This document shows positions 58,463-64,000 of a stretch of DNA of 64,000 nt, piece by piece; within the stretch, counting starts at the first letter, position 1, and each line of letters opens with the position of its first letter. Origin of the DNA: a virus; the IMG/VR virus record IMGVR_UViG_3300020205_001800, positions 36,627-100,626 of that record; one strand, given 5' to 3'. The position numbers were made by a program, and so were the translations under genes. The notes under the pieces were generated by a model, which searched no databases, was not told where the DNA came from, and saw only the letters and a list, made by a program, of their open reading frames with translations.

Positions 58463-58692
58463 TTAAGTTTAAGAATAAGAAAGAACGGGAACTATCTCGT
58501 ATAGAGAAGCGGGTAAACATGCTTCCTGTTGGAGATCTTATTGCTTGGGCAGAACAATCGATGTATACGATCGGAAGAAGTCTTGCTCAATGGCAACGTC
58601 ACGATAGCGCTGCTGCTTTAGAAGAAGCACGGATCCACGCAGAAGTTCTGCATACTATTACAGAGACATTGACTCGGAGAACAACTAAGTGA
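58459..58692 (+). CDS. Unknown helical protein before terminase
   Basis: 77 residues, helical and charged, ATGA overlaps on both sides. Position and size would suit a terminase small subunit, but no HTH or known motif supports it. Confidence 0.5.
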   Translation: MIKFKNKKERELSRIEKRVNMLPVGDLIAWAEQSMYTIGRSLAQWQRHDSAAALEEARIHAEVLHTITETLTRRTTK

Positions 58693-60272
58693 CCTATGAT
58701 GACGAAGATTACGAAGAGGTAGACCTCGAACCAGCAGGCACTGAAGACGAAGAGCTACCGGACGAGAACCCCGAGATACAGTTAGACGAACTATCTAAAG
58801 AGTTTGTGTCGGCATTGATAGATAAAATTATGGCTTTTATGAAGCTTTTAGTGGGGCATGAGCTACACGCGTATCAAGAGCCGTTAGCTAGGCGAATCAT
58901 TGAATCAGTAATTATTAACGATGGTGAAGAAGTAACCGCGCTGGCTTCTCGTCAGTCCGGCAAGTCTGAAACTATTGCTAATACCGTAGCAACCTTAATG
59001 GTTATTCTTCCACGCCTTGCACGTATGTATCCAGACCTACTTGGTAAGTTTGGCGATGGTATATGGGTGGGCATGTTTGCCCCTATCCAATCACAGGTAG
59101 AAACACTGTACGGACGTACAGTTTCACGATTGACCTCAGAGCGAGCGCTAGAAGTACTTGGTGATCCTGAGATTGACGATATGGCCACAAAGACTCCGGG
59201 AGTTGTAAGAAACATCAAACTTAAGAACTCTGGATCAACTCTTATGATGATGACAGCTAACCCAAGAGCTAAGATTGAATCTAAGTCTTTCCATTTAATT
59301 ATTATTGATGAGTGTCAAGAAGCAGACGACTATGTAGTCTCTAAGTCTATTTCTCCTATGGGTGCGTATTACAACGCTACTATTGTTAAAACTGGCACAC
59401 CCACAACTTTTAAGAACAACTTCTATCGAGCTATTCAACTAAACAAGCGCAGACAGACTGAGCGTGGGAAACGTCAGAACCACTTCCAATGGGATTGGCG
59501 TGACGTTGCCAAGTTCAACGTTAACTATGAAAAGTTCATTAGAAAAGAGATGCTCCGTATTGGTGAGGACTCTGATGAGTTTCAGCTCTCCTATAACTGT
59601 AAGTGGTTACTAGAACGCGGTATGTTTGTTACATCCTCTATTATGGAAGAGCTTGGCGATACTTCTCAAGAAATTGTAAAAAGCTGGCACAGATCCCCAG
59701 TTGTTGTGGGAATTGACCCGGCCCGTAAAATTGACTCGACTGTTGTAACTGTCGTGTGGGTTGACTGGGATAGACCGGATGAGTTTGGCTACTACGATCA
59801 TAGAGTGTTAAATTGGCTTGAAATTCAGGGAGATGACTGGGAAGAGCAATACTTCCAAATTGTTAACTTCCTAGGCAATTATGACGTCTTGGCTATTGGA
59901 GTCGACTCTAACGGAGTGGGAGATGCCGTAGCTGGTCGTCTAAAGGTTCTAATGCCTAGGGCAGAAGTTATCGCTATTACGTCTAGTCCAACAGAGCAAT
60001 CCAAACGTTGGAAACACCTTCAAGCTCTAATTCAACGTCAAATGGTTTCTTGGCCAGCCCATGCTAAAACACGACGACTGCGTCTTTGGAAGAAGTTTTT
60101 TCAACAAATGACGGACGCAGAAGTTAAATATAAAGGTCCAAACTTTTTAGTGGCTGCGCCTGACGAAGCCCATGCTCACGACGATTTTGTGGACTCTTTA
60201 GCCATTGCGTGTTCTCTAACCCAAGATATGGTTATGCCAACGGTTGAGGTCAGCTCCTCCCCATTTTTTTAA
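58689..60272 (+). CDS. Terminase large subunit
   Basis: 527 residues, GTG start. ATPase: Walker A-like ASRQSGKSE (86-94), Walker B LIIIDECQEAD near 203. Nuclease (RNase H fold): VVGIDPARKIDSTV, AIGVDSNGVGD and a C-terminal HAHDDFVDSLA, giving three acidic metal ligands. It drives DNA packaging into proheads through the portal. The N-terminal 35 residues are acidic. Confidence 0.95.
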   Translation: MTYDDEDYEEVDLEPAGTEDEELPDENPEIQLDELSKEFVSALIDKIMAFMKLLVGHELHAYQEPLARRIIESVIINDGEEVTALASRQSGKSETIANTVATLMVILPRLARMYPDLLGKFGDGIWVGMFAPIQSQVETLYGRTVSRLTSERALEVLGDPEIDDMATKTPGVVRNIKLKNSGSTLMMMTANPRAKIESKSFHLIIIDECQEADDYVVSKSISPMGAYYNATIVKTGTPTTFKNNFYRAIQLNKRRQTERGKRQNHFQWDWRDVAKFNVNYEKFIRKEMLRIGEDSDEFQLSYNCKWLLERGMFVTSSIMEELGDTSQEIVKSWHRSPVVVGIDPARKIDSTVVTVVWVDWDRPDEFGYYDHRVLNWLEIQGDDWEEQYFQIVNFLGNYDVLAIGVDSNGVGDAVAGRLKVLMPRAEVIAITSSPTEQSKRWKHLQALIQRQMVSWPAHAKTRRLRLWKKFFQQMTDAEVKYKGPNFLVAAPDEAHAHDDFVDSLAIACSLTQDMVMPTVEVSSSPFF

Positions 60273-60274
60273 GG

Positions 60275-60342
60275 TTTAGGTACCTAAAGATCTTAAATAG
60301 GTCGATACTTTTACCTGAGGACCCTCAATCCCTATGCATAGG
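60275..60342 (+). promoter_or_regulatory. Palindromes before the 60354 gene
   Basis: A perfect 14-bp palindrome TTTAGGTACCTAAA (60275-60288), TGAGG-AC-CCTCA (60316-60327) and a 12-bp palindrome CCTATGCATAGG (60331-60342) whose last bases form the ribosome site. They may be operators or RNA hairpins that affect initiation. Confidence 0.45.
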
Positions 60343-60353
60343 AGAAATAAAAC

Positions 60354-60761
60354 ATGGCAGTAGAGAATATCGCCCCAACCCCATCTTTTCCTGAAAAGGT
60401 TGGCGCAACATACGAGCGCAAAATGTCACCTGCAAGTCCAGGACTTCGCGGTCCACTTCGTTTTGAAGAAGGCATTGCAACAGACACAGATGTACCGAAC
60501 GACTTCCAACTAGGTCTTGACCAGGGTTACGATACCCCAGCAGGCCGACCAAACCACAACAACAATGTTATGGAGAAGTACCCAGAAGAAACAATGAAGC
60601 AGCGTGCACACGTTGGTTCAGCAGCTTGGGTCGAAGCACCAACATACCTAAGTGAGTATTCACTAGGTAACTTTGGAGATCACTCTGAGGTTGTTATTGA
60701 GGAAGTTGTTCGCTCAGGAGCACGCTACCAGCGTATGAATCCTGCATCTGTAGCTGACTAA
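60354..60761 (+). CDS. Unknown virion-associated protein
   Basis: 135 residues, Pro/Gly/Glu-rich N-terminal half and a helical C-terminus (SEVVIEEVVRSGARYQ). It forms a single-gene unit with its own terminator, between terminase and portal. Abundant expression is inferred. Confidence 0.55.
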   Translation: MAVENIAPTPSFPEKVGATYERKMSPASPGLRGPLRFEEGIATDTDVPNDFQLGLDQGYDTPAGRPNHNNNVMEKYPEETMKQRAHVGSAAWVEAPTYLSEYSLGNFGDHSEVVIEEVVRSGARYQRMNPASVAD

Positions 60762-60782
60762 ATGTACTAGACTGTGAGAGTA

Positions 60783-60813
60783 CTCAGCCCCGTACCCCTT
60801 CTCCGGGGCTGAG
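60783..60813 (+). terminator. Hairpin terminator
   Basis: CTCAGCCCCG (60783-60792) pairs with CGGGGCTGAG (60804-60813); a short TGCCTTA tail follows. It ends the 60354 gene. Confidence 0.75.
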
Positions 60814-60834
60814 TGCCTTACTTCAGGAGGATCT

Positions 60835-61104
60835 ATGGGAAAGCCGATACCAGAGAATCAAAAACTCTGGAGCTTGTTGCTTGGTCAAGCAAAAGCAAAG
60901 TATCCGTCCCACGGAGATAATGTAAGCTTTCCTGGAGCTAAGTGGTTAAGTTCTGAATATGCTCGTCAAGGGGGAAAGTACGTTGGCTCTAAGCACGACA
61001 TTCCTGAGAATCTACGCGACAAAAGAAAAGAAGCGGAAGATGCTAAGAAAAGAAAACTTGCTGAAGCTAAAAAGAAAAACAGAGATCGCGGATTTATTAA
61101 CTAA
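60835..61104 (+). CDS. Unknown basic protein
   Basis: 89 residues with a compact first half (NQKLWSLLLGQAKAKYPSHG) and a long basic helix (KKRKLAEAKKKNRDRG). AGGAGG precedes the ATG. Confidence 0.55.
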   Translation: MGKPIPENQKLWSLLLGQAKAKYPSHGDNVSFPGAKWLSSEYARQGGKYVGSKHDIPENLRDKRKEAEDAKKRKLAEAKKKNRDRGFIN

Positions 61105-61146
61105 TCGAATTGGTGGGGCGCATATGAAGTCAGGGAGTAACAACCT

Positions 61147-62856
61147 GTGAGTGGTGGTATGGATTTTAGTCCTCCGTCGTATAGGGCTGCCTCATCTGAT
61201 TTAACAATCTCCATCTCTCCACTAGGTTTAGTTGAACTAGCGGATGAAGAATTTGAAGTACACGGTCCACGACTAAACCGTTACTCACTTAACTGGGCTA
61301 TGTACCTAGGACACCACTGGTCTTATCGCCGTGAAATTGGCGAGTCACAGATGGTCTACAACTATTATCGTGCTTTTACCGATTACATCATTAACTTTAC
61401 ATTTGGTCGCGGAGCTTCTTTCCGCAGCCCATCAGCTACAGAAGCTATCGTCCCAGACGTTCTAAAACGTGTGTGGGAGATTGACAACGACAAGCACTCT
61501 GTTATGTGGGAAATGGGCCAGCAAGGCGGAGTATCAGGCGATTGCTTTGTAAAAGTTGCCTATGAAGAAGGTTACGAAGACTCTGTCGGGCGTGTACATC
61601 CTGGTCGTGTTCGTATTCTCCCACTTAACTCTTCTTTTGCATTTCCAGAGTTCCACCCGCACGATCGTTCACGTCTAATCCGTTTTAAACTTAAGTACCG
61701 TTTTTGGGGAACTTCAGCCGAAGGAACTCGACAGGTGTACACCTACACAGAAATCCTTACTGATGATCGTATTGAGGAGTATATCAATGACGAAATTATT
61801 GACAGCCGTCCTAACCCTATTGGCGTTGTTCCCATTATCCATATTCCTAACGTTCGCGTTTCTGGGTCTCCTTGGGGTCTCAGTGACTGTCACGATATTA
61901 TCGTTCTCAATCGTAACTACAACGAAGTTGCTACAGATATTGCAGACATTGTCAACTACCATGCGGCGCCGGTTACAGTAATCACAGGTGCTAAGGCCTC
62001 TTCCCTTGAAAAAGGTCCGAAGAAGGTCTGGGGCGGGCTACCAAAAGACGCCCAAGTCTTTAACCTAGAGGGCGGCGGTCAAGGCCTCGTAGGTGCAATG
62101 GAGTACCTAAAGATAATCAAGACTGCTATGCACGAGATGGTCGGTGTTCCTGAGACTGCTCTTGGTCAAGTACAGCCAGTATCAAATACTTCAGGTGTTG
62201 CACTTTCTATCCAATTCCAACCTTTGATGAACCGATACCAACAAAAAACAATTCAGTACGGCGAAGGTTTGCAACGCATTAACGAGCTAGTACTACTAAC
62301 CCTTGCATTTAAAGAACCAGAAGTATTTACTTATAATCCTGTAGTTAACGGCCCTATTAAGATGGGCGTACAGCTAGAACAGCTGGATCCTAATAGCCCT
62401 ATGACTTACGAGTCTTCCGTTCATTTTCCACCTCCACTCCCCCTAGATAAGCTCATTGTTTTGAACGAAATTCAGACAAAAATGGGTATGGGCCTAGAAA
62501 GTCGTGAGGGAGCACTTCGTCAGCTTGGCGAAGAATTCCCCGATGAAAAGCTTGAAGAAATTCGTTCTGAGCTTATAGCCGATGCTAAGGCTGACGGGGC
62601 TCTACAATTGATCAAGAACCAAATTGCAGCTTCTATAACTTCTCTAACGGGAATGCTCCCAGACGGCACTGTGCCTCCAGGAGCTGTTCCGGGAGATGGA
62701 ACTGGCCCAGGACCATTTGGCCAGCCAGGAGTAATTACTCCTATGGAAGAGGGAGTTCTTATGGAACTTCAGCAAACACAGGTAGATCTAGTTACTGGGG
62801 CGTACGGAACAAAAATTCCTCAACGTCGAACACCAGACGAAGATAAGCCAGAATAA
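61147..62856 (+). CDS. Portal protein
   Basis: 569 residues, GTG start. It has the portal pattern: an early NRYSLNWAMYLGHHW, a central stem-like segment (GVVPIIHIPNVR then LNRNYNEVATDIADIVNYH), VPETALGQVQPVSNTSGVAL and a C-terminal disordered Gly/Pro tail. It follows terminase and precedes scaffold and capsid, as expected. It forms the dodecameric channel at the head vertex. Confidence 0.88.
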   Translation: MSGGMDFSPPSYRAASSDLTISISPLGLVELADEEFEVHGPRLNRYSLNWAMYLGHHWSYRREIGESQMVYNYYRAFTDYIINFTFGRGASFRSPSATEAIVPDVLKRVWEIDNDKHSVMWEMGQQGGVSGDCFVKVAYEEGYEDSVGRVHPGRVRILPLNSSFAFPEFHPHDRSRLIRFKLKYRFWGTSAEGTRQVYTYTEILTDDRIEEYINDEIIDSRPNPIGVVPIIHIPNVRVSGSPWGLSDCHDIIVLNRNYNEVATDIADIVNYHAAPVTVITGAKASSLEKGPKKVWGGLPKDAQVFNLEGGGQGLVGAMEYLKIIKTAMHEMVGVPETALGQVQPVSNTSGVALSIQFQPLMNRYQQKTIQYGEGLQRINELVLLTLAFKEPEVFTYNPVVNGPIKMGVQLEQLDPNSPMTYESSVHFPPPLPLDKLIVLNEIQTKMGMGLESREGALRQLGEEFPDEKLEEIRSELIADAKADGALQLIKNQIAASITSLTGMLPDGTVPPGAVPGDGTGPGPFGQPGVITPMEEGVLMELQQTQVDLVTGAYGTKIPQRRTPDEDKPE

Positions 62857-62859
62857 ATT

Positions 62860-62893
62860 TAGCCAGACAAACCCTTAAAAGTTTGTAAGGCTA
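62860..62893 (+). terminator. Hairpin after the portal gene
   Basis: TAGCC-AG-ACAAAC, loop CCTTAAAA, GTTTGT-AA-GGCTA; an 11-bp stem with an internal two-base loop. A weak terminator or processing site between portal and scaffold. Confidence 0.55.
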
Positions 62894-62961
62894 TTACCAC
62901 ATATCCGCAGGTCATCGTGGCATTAATTCGGACAACGACCTCTTACACCTAAGGAATACAC

Positions 62962-63741
62962 ATGTCAGAATCAAGTACAGTTGTAGACAGCGCTGCTGCA
63001 CAAGAAGCTTTTGCTTCTGAAACAGCACCTCAAACAACAAAAGCAGCACCATCACCACTAGTAACACCAGTTACTAATGAAAAGTCTTACACAGAAGACG
63101 ATCTTAAGAAAGTTCGTGAGCAAGAGAAATCAAAACTCTACCCACAGATTGACTCTCTAAAAGATGAATTGAATTTGCTCAAGAAAGAACGAGAAGAGCG
63201 TATTGCCGAAGCTCAAGCAGCTAAGGACATAGCAGAAGCAGAAGCCCGTAAAAAGGCCGAATCTGAAATGGATGTACGAGCACTTCTTGAGACTAAAGAA
63301 CAAGAATGGGCTCAGAAGTTAGAAGTAGAACGCGGAGAACGCGAACGTGCTTTTACTCTTCTAGAGCGTGAGCGTCAATACGCGGAACTAAACGAGTTTC
63401 GTAATCGTCGCTTAGGTGAAGAGCAGGACAACATTATGCCCGAGCTCTTAGACCTAATTTCAGGAAATACTCCTGAAGAGATCGAACAAAGTATTACAGG
63501 ACTACGCGAGCGCAGCTCACGGATCTTGGAATCGGCACAATCTGCTATGCAGACTGCACGTAAAGAAATGAAGGGGACGAGCGTAACAACTCCCCCTAGC
63601 GGACCTATGGACACCAATTCGGATCAACAACAGTTCACGGCGGATCAAATTTCTGCTATGTCGGTTACCGAGTACGCAAAATATCGTGGGAAGTTGTTGG
63701 GTAAAGCCGCATCTGACCGCGGTAAAGGAATCTTCGGGTAA
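62962..63741 (+). CDS. Capsid scaffolding protein
   Basis: 259 residues. A long coiled coil spans about residues 45-155 (KLYPQIDSLKDELNLLKKER), with Ser/Thr/Pro-rich ends. The C-terminus (TEYAKYRGKLLGKAASDRG) resembles the capsid-binding end of scaffolds. It directly precedes the major capsid gene. Confidence 0.75.
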   Translation: MSESSTVVDSAAAQEAFASETAPQTTKAAPSPLVTPVTNEKSYTEDDLKKVREQEKSKLYPQIDSLKDELNLLKKEREERIAEAQAAKDIAEAEARKKAESEMDVRALLETKEQEWAQKLEVERGERERAFTLLERERQYAELNEFRNRRLGEEQDNIMPELLDLISGNTPEEIEQSITGLRERSSRILESAQSAMQTARKEMKGTSVTTPPSGPMDTNSDQQQFTADQISAMSVTEYAKYRGKLLGKAASDRGKGIFG

Positions 63742-63787
63742 TAAAAATTACCTATTCAATTAAAACTAACTAAGGAGTAACACCGAC

Positions 63788-64000
63788 ATGGCATCAGCCG
63801 TAACAGGTACCGGCAATCTCGCCGCAGCACCTACAGCGTATTCTGGCGCAAACAGCCAGCTTACACAAGCAATTCAGACCATCTGGTCTAAGGAAATTCT
63901 ATTCCAGTCAATGCCTATCCTTCGCTTCGAACAGTTCGCTGTTAAGAAGACAGAACTAGGCGTCGCACCTGGTCTCCAGATCAACTTCATGCGTTACAAC
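63788..64000 (+). CDS. Major capsid protein, N4-gp56 type (partial)
   Basis: Only the first 71 residues lie in the window. The pattern TQAIQTIWSKEILFQSMPIL followed by RFEQFAVKKTELG and QINFMRYN matches the N-terminal arm of the N4-gp56 family of HK97-fold capsid proteins. AAGGAG precedes the ATG. The gene runs off the right end. Confidence 0.8.
   Translation, partial: MASAVTGTGNLAAAPTAYSGANSQLTQAIQTIWSKEILFQSMPILRFEQFAVKKTELGVAPGLQINFMRYN

Noticed and set aside
1-64000. Integrase, attachment sites or a lysogeny repressor
   Set aside because: I found no tyrosine or serine recombinase motif and no clear repressor operon; temperate life is not supported within this window.

Overview
This window is a contiguous piece of a large lytic-type bacteriophage genome that very probably infects an actinobacterium. 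Three WhiB-type iron-sulfur regulators, two DUF4192-like proteins and a DUF7455-like zinc protein are families centred on Actinobacteria. The visibly A+T-leaning base composition is unusual for phages of Streptomyces or Mycobacterium and would suit a low-GC (for example freshwater) actinobacterial host; that host guess is inference. I see no integrase, attachment site or lysogeny repressor, but the window is only part of the genome.

Layout. (1) 1-19.5 kb, plus strand: DNA replication, recombination and nucleotide metabolism. It holds a primosome-like HTH protein, AAA+ helicase loader, DnaB-like helicase, DnaG-like primase, SNF2-type helicase, Hsp20, one tRNA-Asn, a putative ssDNA-binding protein, a family A DNA polymerase, RecA, a RecB/Cas4-like nuclease, two small PD-(D/E)XK resolvase-like proteins, a dNMP kinase, a SpoVS-like protein and a metallophosphoesterase. 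Many genes overlap by 1-4 bases (ATGA, TAATG), which points to long translationally coupled operons. (2) 19.5-23.6 kb, minus strand: a lysis and surface cassette with a CHAP endolysin, membrane proteins, a lipoprotein and a very long Pro/Glu/Ser/Thr-rich exported protein. (3) 23.7-34.7 kb, plus strand: two holin-like genes, many small unknown proteins (probably virion-associated), a nucleotidyltransferase-like/HAD-like/TGT-like trio and a B12-dependent class II ribonucleotide reductase. (4) 34.7-48.3 kb, minus strand: about 35 small genes, many with Cys-pair zinc motifs, around a MoxR-type AAA+ ATPase and a zincin/VWA partner. This block carries a strand-oriented repeat, CCAACACAAACAA, every 0.8-1.3 kb (one gap of 1.8 kb), and several non-coding stretches rich in inverted repeats. 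(5) 48.6-64 kb, plus strand: the structural module, with a proteasome-like protease, a tail or decoration protein, a 977-residue charged protein, small basic proteins, a thermonuclease, terminase large subunit, portal, scaffold and the start of an N4-gp56-type major capsid protein; one secreted lytic transglycosylase sits on the minus strand at 57 kb.

The most unusual signals are the oriented, quasi-periodic 13-bp repeat of the minus block, a pair of related RNA-like elements whose long terminal stems co-vary, the zincin/VWA plus MoxR pair, the phage proteasome-like protein, and a signal peptide that lies upstream of any standard start codon in the long surface protein. All family names come from reading motifs by eye; no database search was run.
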